DNA of 64,000 bases, from assembly GCF_017948265.1 (NCBI RefSeq), contig NZ_CP072852.1:3844001-3908000 (forward strand), in the 5' to 3' direction. A program made the translations under genes and the position numbers. Below the pieces are notes generated by a model. It saw only the letters and a program-made list of their open reading frames with translations, made no database searches and was not told where the DNA came from. This DNA is from Rhodoferax sp. PAMC 29310. Its GTDB lineage: Bacteria > Pseudomonadota > Gammaproteobacteria > Burkholderiales > Burkholderiaceae_C. This document shows positions 25,482 to 34,453 of this stretch, one piece after another (the first letter of the stretch is position 1; each line of letters starts with the position of its first letter).

Positions 25482-26626
25482 CAGATCACCTCCAACTCTG
25501 CATTCAGGGCGCCAGCGGCCTTGATGGCTTGCAAAATGGACAAAAGGTCTTGCGGTGTAGCGCCCAGTGAGTTCAGGGCTCGCACCACGTCGGCCAGTTG
25601 CGTCGAAGCGGGCAGCTGAATCAACATGCCGGGTTCCTGGCGGATTTCGATATTGCTCTTCTCGGTCACCACGGTTTGCCCGCCTGTTGACAGCGCATTG
25701 GGCTGGCTGATGACCGGCGTTGAGGTGATGCTGATCGACAGGTTGCCGTGGGCAATGGCCACCTCACCCAGCGTGACGGCCTGGTTCAGGACAATGGAGC
25801 CGGTGCGGGAGTTGATGACAACCTTGGCGGCAGGGCGGGATGACGCCAGTTGCAACTCCTCCATCTCGGCAATAAACGCGACACGACCGTTCGGGTCGGT
25901 GGGGGCGCTGACGTCGATGGTACGACCATCCAGAGCGCGGGCCGAGTTCGGTCCAAAGCGCTTGTTAATGGCTTCCGCGACGTGTCTGGCCGTCTGGAAG
26001 TCGGAGGCCTCAAGGCCAAGTGTGATGCTGCTGCCTTCCAGCAAAGGCGTGGGAACAATTCGCTCCACTTGTGCTCCTCCAGGAATCCGTCCGGCGCTGA
26101 GGTGGTTGATTTGCACCTTGCTGCCGCCGGCCGAGGCGCCCGCGCCACCGACCAGAAGGTTGCCCTGGGCCAGTGCATAAATTTCGCCATCCACGCCTTT
26201 CATGGGCGTCGTGATCAGGGTCCCGCCCTTGAGGGATTTGGAATTGCCCATGGAAGAGACGCTGACGTCAATCATCTGGCCCGGGCGGGCAAAAGCAGGA
26301 AGCTCTGCGGTGACCAGCACGGCAGCCACATTTTTGAGTTGCAATTTGGAGGCGGCCGCGTCGGGCAGGGTGATGCCCAATTGCTGGAGGTAGTTGGTCA
26401 AGCCTTGCGAGGTGTAAGGCATTTGTGTGGTCTGGTCACCGGTGCCGTCCAGGCCAATCACCAGACCAAAGCCGGTCAACTGATTGCTCCGAACTCCCTC
26501 TATGGAGGCCACTTCCTTGATGCGAGCCGCTTGTGCCCCTGTGGTGACCAGCAGGCTGGCGATGAGCCACGCACCGAGCCGCAGCGCGTGGCGAAGTCTG
26601 GTATGTGACGTATTGGTTGTGGACAT
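25481..26626 (-). CDS. flgI: Flagellar P-ring protein FlgI
   Basis: 381 residues with an N-terminal signal peptide (hydrophobic LGAWLIASLLVTTGAQA, cleavage near AQA-AR). Mature start RIKEVASIEGVRSNQLTGFGLVIGLDGTGD is the FlgI hallmark, with QLGITLPDAA and KNVAAVLVTAELPAFARPGQ following. It is secreted through Sec and forms the periplasmic P ring around the rod. It lies between flgH (34 bp upstream) and flgJ (one-base overlap). Confidence 0.97.
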   Translation of the reverse strand: MSTTNTSHTRLRHALRLGAWLIASLLVTTGAQAARIKEVASIEGVRSNQLTGFGLVIGLDGTGDQTTQMPYTSQGLTNYLQQLGITLPDAAASKLQLKNVAAVLVTAELPAFARPGQMIDVSVSSMGNSKSLKGGTLITTPMKGVDGEIYALAQGNLLVGGAGASAGGSKVQINHLSAGRIPGGAQVERIVPTPLLEGSSITLGLEASDFQTARHVAEAINKRFGPNSARALDGRTIDVSAPTDPNGRVAFIAEMEELQLASSRPAAKVVINSRTGSIVLNQAVTLGEVAIAHGNLSISITSTPVISQPNALSTGGQTVVTEKSNIEIRQEPGMLIQLPASTQLADVVRALNSLGATPQDLLSILQAIKAAGALNAELEVI

Positions 26627-26660
26627 GTTTGCTTACCCCTCGGCACTATTCTCATAAGCT

Positions 26661-27395
26661 TTAGAAGGGTAAAAAGCTGAAAAAGAACCGCATTAACCAG
26701 CCAACTGTTTGCGCTTCAGCTTGGGCGCCGCGTCCTTTGGATTCAATTCGGGCGTTGGCCACCTGTGTGGAGTTGACGATGCTGCCGGGTTGCACGACGC
26801 GGGGGTCGATCGTTCCCGAGAAGCGCAACACATCCACGTTCTGGTTTACGCCGATTTGTTTTTCACCTTTGACAATCAAATGTCCATTGGGCAGGACATC
26901 AACCACGGTGGCGGTAATGGACCCCGTGAAGGTGTTGGCGCTTTGGGTTCCGCCCTTGCCTGCAAAGTCGTTGGTCGAAGTGGCGCCAGCCTTCAGTTGG
27001 CCAATGTCAATCGGCGCTATCAGCGGAAAGGCCGAAACCCCGGCCGCCATGGACGATGCTCGATTCGCTGTGGAGGATGACACCTGGCTGGCGGTGACCT
27101 TCTCCACGATCAGAATGGTGACGGTGTCGCCCACCATTCGGGCCCGGGCGTCTTCCAGTCCGGGGCGGTAACTGGCCTTGTGAAACAAGCTGCCCGTCGC
27201 GGCGGTGTTCACAACTGGGGCGGGTGCGATGGGCCGGGGCGCCACAGTTTCAGCAAAGTCGACCTCGGCTTTTTGTGAGAGCGAGCTGCAGGCGGATGTT
27301 CCCAGAACGACGACAAGGGTCAAGAGCAACCGTTGTAGCCGACCTCGCTGGGTTTGGACCAACTGGGGCAAGGCGGTGATCATGATGGAGATCAC
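26661..27395 (-). CDS. flgH: Flagellar L-ring lipoprotein FlgH
   Basis: 244 residues from GTG 27395, which overlaps the flgG stop (GTGA); an ATG four codons later (27383) is a good alternative and I cannot decide, as neither has a clear ribosome-binding site. A lipobox follows the hydrophobic stretch ([11 protein letters not shown]). Then [40 protein letters not shown] and a C-terminal [25 protein letters not shown], typical of FlgH. The lipid-anchored protein forms the outer-membrane L ring. Confidence 0.95.
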   Translation of the reverse strand: MISIMITALPQLVQTQRGRLQRLLLTLVVVLGTSACSSLSQKAEVDFAETVAPRPIAPAPVVNTAATGSLFHKASYRPGLEDARARMVGDTVTILIVEKVTASQVSSSTANRASSMAAGVSAFPLIAPIDIGQLKAGATSTNDFAGKGGTQSANTFTGSITATVVDVLPNGHLIVKGEKQIGVNQNVDVLRFSGTIDPRVVQPGSIVNSTQVANARIESKGRGAQAEAQTVGWLMRFFFSFLPF

Positions 27396-28174
27396 AACTG
27401 CGCGAGTTTTTGCAACATCTGGTCGGAAGTCTGGATTGCCTTCGAGTTCATCTCGTAGGCACGCTGGGTCTGAATCATGGTCACCAGTTCCTGCACGACG
27501 TTGACGTTGGAGGTTTCCACAAAACCTTGCATGAGCGAGCCTAGTCCGTCGGCGCCGGGCGTGCCACTGTTGGGTTGGCCAGAGGCCGGGCTTTCCGCAA
27601 AAAGGTTTTGTCCCTTGGGGTCCAGACCGGCCGGATTCACAAAGCTGGCCAGCGCAATGGTGCCAATGCCTTGGGGGGAAACCGTGCCCGGCACTTGTGC
27701 GGTCACCGTGCCGTCCCCGGCAATCGCAACGCTGGTCGCATTGGCGGGTACCGTGATGCCGTTGGCAATGGGAAGGCCCGTGGCGGTAACGAGTTGCCCT
27801 TGCGCGTTGACCTGGAACTGGCCGTCACGGGTGTAGTTGGTGGTGCCGTCGGGCATGGTGACCTGGAAGAAGCCGTTGCCTTGAATCGCGACATCCAGGT
27901 TGTTGCTGGTCTGCTGCAAGTTGCCCTGCGCAAAAGAGCGACTGGTGGCCACGGTGCGTACTCCTAGGCCGACTTGCAGGCCGGTGGGCAACTGGGACTG
28001 CTCGGTGCTGTTCGATCCCACCTGGCGAAGATTTTGGTACATCAGGTCTTCAAACACGGCATTGGCGCGTTTGAAGCCGGTGGTTGAGGAGTTGGCCAGA
28101 TTGTTGGAAATGACGTCCAGCTGCATTTGCTGGGCTTCCATGCCGGTTTTGGAGATCCAGAGAGAGTTGATCAT
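27392..28174 (-). CDS. flgG: Flagellar distal rod protein FlgG
   Basis: 260 residues, exactly the usual FlgG length. Opens [47 protein letters not shown] and ends [38 protein letters not shown], both close to the family norm. It forms the distal rod crossing the P and L rings. It lies 53 bp after flgF, and its stop overlaps the flgH start. Confidence 0.97.
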   Translation of the reverse strand: MINSLWISKTGMEAQQMQLDVISNNLANSSTTGFKRANAVFEDLMYQNLRQVGSNSTEQSQLPTGLQVGLGVRTVATSRSFAQGNLQQTSNNLDVAIQGNGFFQVTMPDGTTNYTRDGQFQVNAQGQLVTATGLPIANGITVPANATSVAIAGDGTVTAQVPGTVSPQGIGTIALASFVNPAGLDPKGQNLFAESPASGQPNSGTPGADGLGSLMQGFVETSNVNVVQELVTMIQTQRAYEMNSKAIQTSDQMLQKLAQL

Positions 28175-28227
28175 AATAGTGTCCTTGGTGGTCGTCGTCG
28201 GGTCAGGCCGGAGCGAGCGGTGGCGGA

Positions 28228-28968
28228 TTAACCTTGCAGTCCGAGCAGCTGAGCTGCGGAGCGGTCATTGGATTCGGCGGTTGTCAGCAATCGCATCTGG
28301 GTCTCAAACTGGCGGGCTGTTTGAATCATGCCGACCATGGCTTCGATGGTGTTGACGTTGGAGCCTTCTAGTGCGCCCACATGCAAGCGCGCGTTCACGT
28401 CATTGGGCAGGGGGTTTCCCGACACCGGGTGAAACAAGCTGTCCTCCCCGCGCTTCAACCCTTCCTCTGCCGTTGCTGTGACCAGCTTCAAGCGCCCCAG
28501 GCTGGTAGGGGCTGCATTGCCCACCTTGGCGCTGACATTGCCATCGGTGCCAATGGCCACGTCCGCGCCCGGCGGAATGGAGATGGGGGCGCTGCCGTCT
28601 GAAAAGACGGGCAGTCCATTGGGAGTCACCAGCAGCCCTTCCGCAGAAACTTCAAATGAGCCGCTGCGGGTATAGGCTTCGGTGCCGTCAAGCCCGCGAA
28701 CGGCGAACCATGAGTTGTCAGCCGTCATGACGTCCAGACTCCGACCGGTATTTTGGGCCGGGCCTGCGCGGTCGAGGTAGCCAGCGGTGGCTTCGACCGC
28801 CATCACCCGAGTGGTCGCGCCATCACCACGCACGGGGACCGCGCGAAAGGTCGACAGCTCGGCCCGAAACCCATTGGTGGAGGCATTGGCCAAATTGTTG
28901 GACAGGACCGCCTGGCGCTGTGCGGCCGCATTGGCGCCGGTCATCGCGGTGTAGATGAGATGGTCCAC
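28228..28968 (-). CDS. flgF: Flagellar proximal rod protein FlgF
   Basis: 246 residues. Starts [38 protein letters not shown], the FlgF form of the rod motif; [28 protein letters not shown] is the conserved middle, and the C-terminus has [25 protein letters not shown]. It forms part of the proximal rod with FlgB, FlgC and FliE. The gene sits between flgE and flgG with 40- and 53-bp gaps. Confidence 0.96.
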   Translation of the reverse strand: MDHLIYTAMTGANAAAQRQAVLSNNLANASTNGFRAELSTFRAVPVRGDGATTRVMAVEATAGYLDRAGPAQNTGRSLDVMTADNSWFAVRGLDGTEAYTRSGSFEVSAEGLLVTPNGLPVFSDGSAPISIPPGADVAIGTDGNVSAKVGNAAPTSLGRLKLVTATAEEGLKRGEDSLFHPVSGNPLPNDVNARLHVGALEGSNVNTIEAMVGMIQTARQFETQMRLLTTAESNDRSAAQLLGLQG

Positions 28969-29008
28969 GTCTAGTCCCTTTCAATATCGGCGGATCGCGG
29001 TAGCTCGA

Positions 29009-30331
29009 TTAGCGCAAGTTCACGATGGACTGCATCATCTGATCCTGGGTCTTGATCGTCTGCGCGTTGGCTTGGTAGGCCCGCTGTGCTGTCATCATGT
29101 TCACCAGCTCCGCCGTCAAGTCGACGTTGGATTCCTCCAGCGCACCAGAACGGAGGATGCCGAACTTGCCCACTCCCGGTGACCCCTGAATGGGTTGACC
29201 GGACGCGCTGGTTTCAACCCAGTTGCCACCGCCCACAGGCGACAGGCCATGCAGGTTCCGGAAATCGGCCAAAACAATTTTCCCAGTGGACTGGGTTTGC
29301 CCGTTGGAGTACCGGGCGGTAATGACTCCGTCGTCTCCAACCTTCATGCCGGTCAGTTCGCCCGGTGGGTAACCGTCCTGGGCCAGGCTGCTCACGGAAA
29401 AGGCGGCGCCATATTGAGTGACCTTGGTCAAATCCAGCGCAACGGGAAAGGGCGGCACGATACTGGTGGAGGAGGGCGTGACCGTCATGGTCAGCGTCAT
29501 GGGTGTTGCGGTGACCGTGCCCGAATTGTCATAGGCGCCAACCAGGCTGCCAGATGTGTCGAAAACGACATAGCCGATTCTTGTTGCACCTGAGGCTGCG
29601 GTATCGTAGACATCCCATTGATCAGTGGCTGCTGTTGCTGGCGCCACTTTGCTGAAAAAGACGTTGACTGGCGCGGGAACCCCTTGCGCGTCGTAGGCTG
29701 TCAGTGAGGTTCCAAAGGTGGCGATCGGGGTTGCAGGAACAGCGGCCACGCCAGGAGTCGCGGGTGTGGGAGGTGGGCCTACGCTGGCCGGGACGGCCAA
29801 AACGGCTGGTGAGCCAACGGCCAGTGGAGCGGCCGCGTTGAGGTTGGCGCTGGCGGAGACCTGCGCTGTCTGTTTTGCCGGAATGGCCGCCGCTGTCGGC
29901 AGTTGCAAAGGTTGAATGATGGTGCTTGTCGATGTACCTGTGGCCGACGTGGGATAGCCCATCACGTTGGCGCCAGCGTTGGTGACCACAAATCCGTTGG
30001 TATCCAGCTTGAAGGTGCCGTCTCGGGTAAATGCGGTTGTTCCATTGGGCATCGTCAACTGGAAAAATCCACCGCCATTGATGGCGACATCGAGGTCACG
30101 ACCTGTGATATTTAGGCTGCCTTGGGTAAATGCTTGCGATACCGCAGCCACGCCGGTACCAATACCTGCTGACGTCGAGCTATTTCCGCTGCTGGAGGTG
30201 GCGACCAAATCGTGAAACTCGGTACGAGAAGATTTCATGCCCGTCGTGCTGGCATTGGCGATGTTGTTGCCAATGACATCGAGACTGCGGGCGGCGGCAT
30301 TCAAACCGGAAAGACCTGATTGGGAAGACAT
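29009..30331 (-). CDS. flgE: Flagellar hook protein FlgE
   Basis: 440 residues. N-terminus SGLSGLNAAARSLDVIGNNIANASTTGMKSSRTEFHDL; hook core GRDLDVAINGGGFFQLTMPNGTTAFTRDGTFKLDTNGFVVT; C-terminus EESNVDLTAELVNMMTAQRAYQANAQTIKTQDQMMQSIVNL. The segment of about 165-210 is unusually rich in Ala, Pro, Val and Thr (many GCC/CCA runs), a low-complexity surface insertion. It polymerises into the hook after export under FlgD. Confidence 0.97.
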   Translation of the reverse strand: MSSQSGLSGLNAAARSLDVIGNNIANASTTGMKSSRTEFHDLVATSSSGNSSTSAGIGTGVAAVSQAFTQGSLNITGRDLDVAINGGGFFQLTMPNGTTAFTRDGTFKLDTNGFVVTNAGANVMGYPTSATGTSTSTIIQPLQLPTAAAIPAKQTAQVSASANLNAAAPLAVGSPAVLAVPASVGPPPTPATPGVAAVPATPIATFGTSLTAYDAQGVPAPVNVFFSKVAPATAATDQWDVYDTAASGATRIGYVVFDTSGSLVGAYDNSGTVTATPMTLTMTVTPSSTSIVPPFPVALDLTKVTQYGAAFSVSSLAQDGYPPGELTGMKVGDDGVITARYSNGQTQSTGKIVLADFRNLHGLSPVGGGNWVETSASGQPIQGSPGVGKFGILRSGALEESNVDLTAELVNMMTAQRAYQANAQTIKTQDQMMQSIVNLR

Positions 30332-30388
30332 GAGTGGTTCCTTTGAGAGTGCTGGGTGCTGTTGGGTGCGAGACGGTGGACGATGAAG

Positions 30389-31051
30389 TTACAAAATGGC
30401 CTTGATGTCGTCATAGGCAACAGCGCCGCGGCCTTGTAGTTGTACGGTCATCGCCCCGTTTTCACTACCCACTGACATCACTGTGTCTCGAACAAGTGAG
30501 GTTGTTGAAACTGAATTTCCGCCTTGTTTGGCCGTTACTCGATAGCTCGGCTCTCCCGTGCCCTGATAGGCGGAGGCGTCCCAGCTAAAAGGGTGCCGGC
30601 CCGCCCCAAGCGAGCCGAGGTTGAAGGAGTCCAGAACTTGTCCACCAGGCGACAAAATGTCGACTTTGACGGAGTCCGTTGGTCCGGCAATATCAATTGC
30701 CCCGCTTGCCACGCCATTGACACGAGTCAAAGAGTTGCTTTCAATCAGCACCCCGTGGCCCACCATCGACGTTCCCTGAAGAACCTGAAGCGATGAAAAT
30801 TTGGTTGCCATGCCTTTCAGCGTCTCATTGACTTGCTGAATACCGGTTACCGTGTTGATCTGCGCCATCTGACTGGTCATCTGCGCGTTGTCCATGGGGT
30901 TCATGGGGTCTTGGTTGTTGAGCTGAGCGACCAACAGCTTCAAGAATCGGTCCTGAGAGGCGTTGGCGTCGCTGGCTGCGGTGGTGGCGCTGCTCGCGGG
31001 GGCTAGCGAGCTAACGGTCTTGCTTGTATTGAGGGCGGAGATCATGGTCAT
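30389..31051 (-). CDS. flgD: Flagellar hook capping protein FlgD
   Basis: 220 residues. The N-terminal scaffold motif DRFLKLLVAQLNNQDPMNPMDNAQMTSQMAQINTVTGI is the FlgD signature, followed by a Tudor/FnIII-like beta-rich part (LSPGGQVLDSFNLGSLGAGRHPFSWD). FlgD caps the growing hook and is required for FlgE assembly. It lies between flgC (19 bp) and flgE (57 bp) in the flgBCDEFGHIJKL run. Confidence 0.96.
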   Translation of the reverse strand: MTMISALNTSKTVSSLAPASSATTAASDANASQDRFLKLLVAQLNNQDPMNPMDNAQMTSQMAQINTVTGIQQVNETLKGMATKFSSLQVLQGTSMVGHGVLIESNSLTRVNGVASGAIDIAGPTDSVKVDILSPGGQVLDSFNLGSLGAGRHPFSWDASAYQGTGEPSYRVTAKQGGNSVSTTSLVRDTVMSVGSENGAMTVQLQGRGAVAYDDIKAIL

Positions 31052-31070
31052 GGTGCGTGCCTGCGATTGT

Positions 31071-31475
31071 TTATTGACCGATCTGCAGCGTTTTAAGCAG
31101 CAGCGTTTTGGCCGTATTCATGACCTCAACATTGTTTTGATAAGAACGGGAGGCTGAGATCATGTTTACCATCTCTTCCACCGGATTCACGTTGGAGTGG
31201 GTCACATAGCCGTCAGCATCGGCCGACGGGTGGCTGGGGTTGTGAACTTTGCGAAGCGGGGCGTCACTTTCACTGATGGCGCTCACCTTTACCCCGGAGG
31301 AGGCGTCGGAGCCCATGGGCACGGTCTCGAAGACCACTTGCCGACCCTTGTAGCCTTTGCCGTCCGGACCCGCCACGGCATCGGCATTGGCCATATTGCT
31401 GGCGACCACGTTGAGGCGCTGCGACTGGGCGCTGATGGCGCTGCCGGAGACGCTAAAGATGGAAAACATGGACAT
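31071..31475 (-). CDS. flgC: Flagellar proximal rod protein FlgC
   Basis: 134 residues, the usual length. Starts FSVSGSAISAQSQRLNVVASNMANADAV and has GYVTHSNVNPVEEMVNMISASRSYQNNVEVMNTAKTLLLKTLQIGQ at the end, as in other FlgC proteins. Proximal rod subunit exported by the flagellar type III apparatus. It follows flgB by 23 bp. Confidence 0.96.
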   Translation of the reverse strand: MSMFSIFSVSGSAISAQSQRLNVVASNMANADAVAGPDGKGYKGRQVVFETVPMGSDASSGVKVSAISESDAPLRKVHNPSHPSADADGYVTHSNVNPVEEMVNMISASRSYQNNVEVMNTAKTLLLKTLQIGQ

Positions 31476-31498
31476 GGGGACTCTCCTATAGGCCTCTG

Positions 31499-31930
31499 TT
31501 ACTGGCCCTGAATGGCGCTCAAAATTGTTTTGGCGCCGCCATTGATGAACCGCAGGGTGGCTTCGTACCGTACGGCGTTGTCAACAAAATTGGCGCGCTC
31601 CTGATCGAGATCGACACTATTTCCATCCAGGCTGGGTTGGGTTTGGACCACATAGCCCAACTGGGCATTGCCGCCAAAGGCGCCACCGGCAGTCCCGGTC
31701 AAGGGAATATGTTTGGAGTGTGTGGTGCTTCCAGCAGCCCCTGATTTGCTGGGCTGAAGGGCGCCGCCCCCTGTGGCTGCGGCCATGGCGTCCTTGAAGT
31801 TCAGGTCGCGAGCGGCGAATCCCGGTGTGTCGGCGTTGGCGATGTTGCCGGCAATGACACGCTGGCGCTCAGCGCGCACCAGCAACGCCTTGGATTGAAA
31901 ATCCAGATTGCTCGTCAAATTGTTCAGCAT
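31499..31930 (-). CDS. flgB: Flagellar proximal rod protein FlgB
   Basis: 143 residues. SNLDFQSKALLVRAERQRVIAGNIANADTPGFAARDLNFKDAM is the FlgB start; the C-terminal helix NSVDLDQERANFVDNAVRYEATLRFINGGAKTILSAI is typical. First gene of the flgB-L transcript, divergent from flgA across a 180-bp gap. AGGTG just upstream of the ATG serves as the ribosome-binding site. Confidence 0.96.
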   Translation of the reverse strand: MLNNLTSNLDFQSKALLVRAERQRVIAGNIANADTPGFAARDLNFKDAMAAATGGGALQPSKSGAAGSTTHSKHIPLTGTAGGAFGGNAQLGYVVQTQPSLDGNSVDLDQERANFVDNAVRYEATLRFINGGAKTILSAIQGQ

Positions 31931-32018
31931 GTATCACCTCCATTTTCGATATCCGGTCTGGCCTGCCATCGTCTTGATGCCTGCCGTGAAGTGATTATGA
32001 AAAGCACCGGGTATTTCT

Positions 32019-32057
32019 AAACTCCAAATAAACGGGTAAAACGCGTGCATTTGATAG
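32019..32057. promoter_or_regulatory. Candidate FlhDC-binding region in the flgB/flgA gap
   Basis: AAACTCCAAATAAACG (32019-32034) resembles the FlhDC half-site, whose core is AAATA(A/G)CG; nine bases later CGTGCATTTGATAG (32044-32057) is a degenerate inverted partner. The position between divergent class II operons fits. The match is imperfect, and no sigma-70 boxes are assigned. Confidence 0.4.
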
Positions 32058-32110
32058 ATTTGTGATTTGGCGGTCTCCCTATATTCAATGCATCAATTTA
32101 GAGGGCCGCC

Positions 32111-32851
32111 ATGTTCAATCAACGATCAATTTCATACCGGGGAGGCCGATGGGCCACGGCCATTGGATTGAGCGTCGTCCTGTCTTTCGCGCAGCAGGCT
32201 CATGCCCAAGAGGGCACGCCAGACTATTTACATGCGACCCAACGCTGGCTGGATGAGGCGGTATCCAACATTCGGCCGACGGAGTCCGTTCCTTTGCGCA
32301 TGCAGGTCGTGCTGGGTGAGTTGGACCGGCGGCTTCAGTTGGCGCCGTGTGCCAGAGTCGAGCCTTATATTCCGGTTGGGACGCAGCTATGGGGGAAAAC
32401 CCGGCTGGGCCTGCGTTGCCTTGAAGGCGTTTCCCGTTGGAACGTTTTTTTGCCGATCACCATTCGGGCCTTCGGCACTGCATGGGTCCTGAAAAGTCAT
32501 GTGCTGCCTGGCACCGTCTTGACTGAAGATGATGCGATTGAGGCCGAAGTCGATTGGGCCGAGGAGCGGACGCCGGTCATGGCCAACCAGTCGCAATGGG
32601 TGGGCCAGGTGGCTTCCAGAACGCTTCCAGCTGGTCAGGCTCTCAGAGCGGGCATGACCCGCGCCGCGCAGGTCTTTCAGTCCGGCTCGCAGGTGAGGGT
32701 GGTCGCTCAAGGGGCCGGTTTTCAGATCACATCGGCAGGCCAGGCCATGAGCGCTGGTGTGGTCGGACAGTCTGCACGGGTGAAATTGGACAATGGTCGA
32801 GTGTTGACCGGCGTGGTCGTAGACAGCAGAACGGTGAGGTTGGATATATGA
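32111..32851 (+). CDS. flgA: Flagellar P-ring assembly chaperone FlgA
   Basis: 246 residues with a signal peptide (RWATAIGLSVVLSFAQQAHA, cleavage near AHA-QE). The SAF domain lies in the C-terminal two-thirds: WVLKSHVLPGTVLTEDDAIEAEVDW and SRTLPAGQALRAGMTRAAQVFQSGSQVRVVAQG, ending in a typical KLDNGRVLTGVVVDSRTVRLDI. It acts in the periplasm to help FlgI assemble. It is divergent from flgB and precedes flgM, which has its own sigma-28 promoter. Confidence 0.95.
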   Translation: MFNQRSISYRGGRWATAIGLSVVLSFAQQAHAQEGTPDYLHATQRWLDEAVSNIRPTESVPLRMQVVLGELDRRLQLAPCARVEPYIPVGTQLWGKTRLGLRCLEGVSRWNVFLPITIRAFGTAWVLKSHVLPGTVLTEDDAIEAEVDWAEERTPVMANQSQWVGQVASRTLPAGQALRAGMTRAAQVFQSGSQVRVVAQGAGFQITSAGQAMSAGVVGQSARVKLDNGRVLTGVVVDSRTVRLDI

Positions 32852-32878
32852 ATTTCCCACACGCACTGAAAATAACGC

Positions 32879-32905
32879 TAAAGTTGACTCAAATTACGCC
32901 GATAG
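32879..32905 (+). promoter_or_regulatory. Sigma-28 (FliA) promoter of flgMN
   Basis: TAAAGTTG (32879-32886), 11 bases, GCCGATAG (32898-32905); consensus TAAAGTTT-N11-GCCGATAA, so 14 of 16 positions match. It lies 42 bp before the flgM ATG, allowing class III expression of the anti-sigma factor. Confidence 0.88.
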
Positions 32906-32947
32906 TGATCCTACGAGGCTACACGTACTGTAGTTTTGGAGAGCACG

Positions 32948-33268
32948 ATGAAAATAGGTCAACCTTCAGATACTTCTGTCCCCGTCAATTCTACAGCCGC
33001 GAATGCGCCCGCCAAAGGGGGGCAGAGCTCGACCGCCGCTTCGGCAGCCAGCGCGCAAGCGCCGTCGGCGGGCGTCGCCGTGACAGTGTCACCCATGGCG
33101 CGCACACTGGAGGCATCCAAACGCAGCGAAGCAGCGGATGTCGACATGAAGAAAGTCAACTCGGTGCGCTCGGCGATCGAACAGGGCACTTACAAAGTGA
33201 ACCCAGAAGCGATCGCGGACAAGCTGATTTCCTCCGCACAGGAAATCCTCAAGCGAACCTCAAACTGA
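32948..33268 (+). CDS. flgM: Anti-sigma-28 factor FlgM
   Basis: 106 residues from the ATG at 32948, chosen because GGAG lies six bases upstream; a TTG four codons earlier is also open. The N-terminal half is disordered-looking (Ser/Thr/Ala/Pro-rich), as in FlgM, and the C-terminal half carries the sigma-binding helices: VDMKKVNSVRSAIEQGTYKVNPEAIADKLISSAQEIL. FlgM holds FliA inactive until the hook is finished, then leaves through the hook. It is followed by flgN 28 bp downstream. Confidence 0.94.
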   Translation: MKIGQPSDTSVPVNSTAANAPAKGGQSSTAASAASAQAPSAGVAVTVSPMARTLEASKRSEAADVDMKKVNSVRSAIEQGTYKVNPEAIADKLISSAQEILKRTSN

Positions 33269-33296
33269 TTCTTGATGGGGCGGTGGGGAGAGCCAC

Positions 33297-33680
33297 ATGG
33301 TAATTTCCCCTGACATCGAGAACCTGCTGTGTTCAATCGAGCGACTCATTCAAGAGGTATCCGACGCGCTGGTCCTGGGTGACCCGCAGGCTCTGGCGCT
33401 GGCCAGCGCTGCCTTGCGCCAGGGCGCTGTCAATTTTTCCCAGATAGTTCCCAGGCTGGGTTCAGCAGCGTTAAAAACTCCTTCTCTTCAATTGCGTTTG
33501 AAACGTATTGTCGGCAGCTTGGCCATCCGACGCGAGAGTCTTATTCGTCAGACCATGGTGGTGGAGCGTTCATTGCACACACTGGTGCCAGCATCCCGCG
33601 CCGTAACCTATGCCAAAGCGAGTGGCCCGTATGGAGCGCCTGGCAAATCGTCGGGGACATTCAACGTCGTTGCGACCTGA
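33297..33680 (+). CDS. flgN: FlgN-like flagellar export chaperone
   Basis: 127 residues, all helical. Weak in sequence, but the place directly after flgM, the length and the pattern (IENLLCSIERLIQEVSDALVLGDPQALALASAALRQGAVNFSQI) fit FlgN, the cytoplasmic chaperone of FlgK and FlgL. The C-terminal 25 residues (SGPYGAPGKSSGTFNVV) look unstructured. A strong terminator follows 17 bp after the stop. The call rests largely on context. Confidence 0.78.
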   Translation: MVISPDIENLLCSIERLIQEVSDALVLGDPQALALASAALRQGAVNFSQIVPRLGSAALKTPSLQLRLKRIVGSLAIRRESLIRQTMVVERSLHTLVPASRAVTYAKASGPYGAPGKSSGTFNVVAT

Positions 33681-33697
33681 CTTTAGGGTCAGCTCAC

Positions 33698-33727
33698 AAA
33701 AAAGCCCGTTATACAACGGGCTTTTTT
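33698..33727. terminator. Bidirectional terminator between flgN and fliA
   Basis: Perfect 13-base arms, AAAAAAGCCCGTT and AACGGGCTTTTTT, around the loop ATAC. It serves both convergent transcripts: flgMN on plus and the fliA-end operon on minus. Confidence 0.95.
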
Positions 33728-33736
33728 GATTGGACC

Positions 33737-34453
33737 TCAATGCGTTCGCATTTTGGCGCGCAAGCGTGCAATGGATTGGCTGTGCAACTGACACACGCGG
33801 GACTCAGTTACCTCAAGAACAGCCGCGATTTCCTTGAGGTTCATGTCCTGCTCGTAGTACATGCTCATTATGAACTGTTCTCGTTCGGGCAAGTTTTTGA
33901 TGGCTTGCACCAAGGCTTGGCGAATTCGCTGGTCCCGCAGCATGCTCAATGGATCAGCGTCTTCGTCTGCCACGTGGCGGTCAAGAAAGCTGTTTTCATC
34001 ATCTTGGCCGTGTGCCATGTCTTCGATGTAGACCAGTTGAGTCCCGCGAACCTTGCCTAGCAGGGTTTGATAATCGCTGAGAGTCATCTGGAGTTCCGCG
34101 GCAATTTCGCTTTCGATTGGGGCGCGCCCCAACGTGTGTTCAAGGCGCCGCATGGCCTGTTCAATTTCTTTCTGGCTTTTGCGGGAGCCGCGAGACATCC
34201 AGTCGTTGCCCCGTAATTCGTCCAGCATGGCGCCCCGAATTCGTTGCGTGGCGAAGGTCTCAAATTGAACCCCTTGTGCCGCTTCATACCGTGTCAGCGC
34301 ATCAGACAAGCCGAGCAAGCCCACTTGTATCAAGTCGTCGACCTGAACATTGGCTGGAAGTTTGGCCATCATGTGGTGCGCCAGACGCCTGACCAGTGGT
34401 TGATACTGCTTGATCATCGCGTTTCGGTCCAGGTGGCCTTTGGCGGTGTACAT
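33737..34453 (-). CDS. fliA: Flagellar sigma factor FliA (sigma-28)
   Basis: 238 residues. Region 2: LVRRLAHHMMAKLPANVQVDDLIQVGLLGLSDALTRYE, then TFATQRIRGAMLDELRGNDW; region 3 with SRKSQKEIEQAMRRLEHTLGR; region 4 with YYEQDMNLKEIAAVLEVTESRVCQLHSQSIARLR. These are the standard FliA blocks. It reads the TAAAGTTT-N11-GCCGATAA promoters seen before fliC and flgM. It is the last gene of the motA-to-fliA run and shares one base with flhG. Confidence 0.97.
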   Translation of the reverse strand: MYTAKGHLDRNAMIKQYQPLVRRLAHHMMAKLPANVQVDDLIQVGLLGLSDALTRYEAAQGVQFETFATQRIRGAMLDELRGNDWMSRGSRKSQKEIEQAMRRLEHTLGRAPIESEIAAELQMTLSDYQTLLGKVRGTQLVYIEDMAHGQDDENSFLDRHVADEDADPLSMLRDQRIRQALVQAIKNLPEREQFIMSMYYEQDMNLKEIAAVLEVTESRVCQLHSQSIARLRAKMRTH

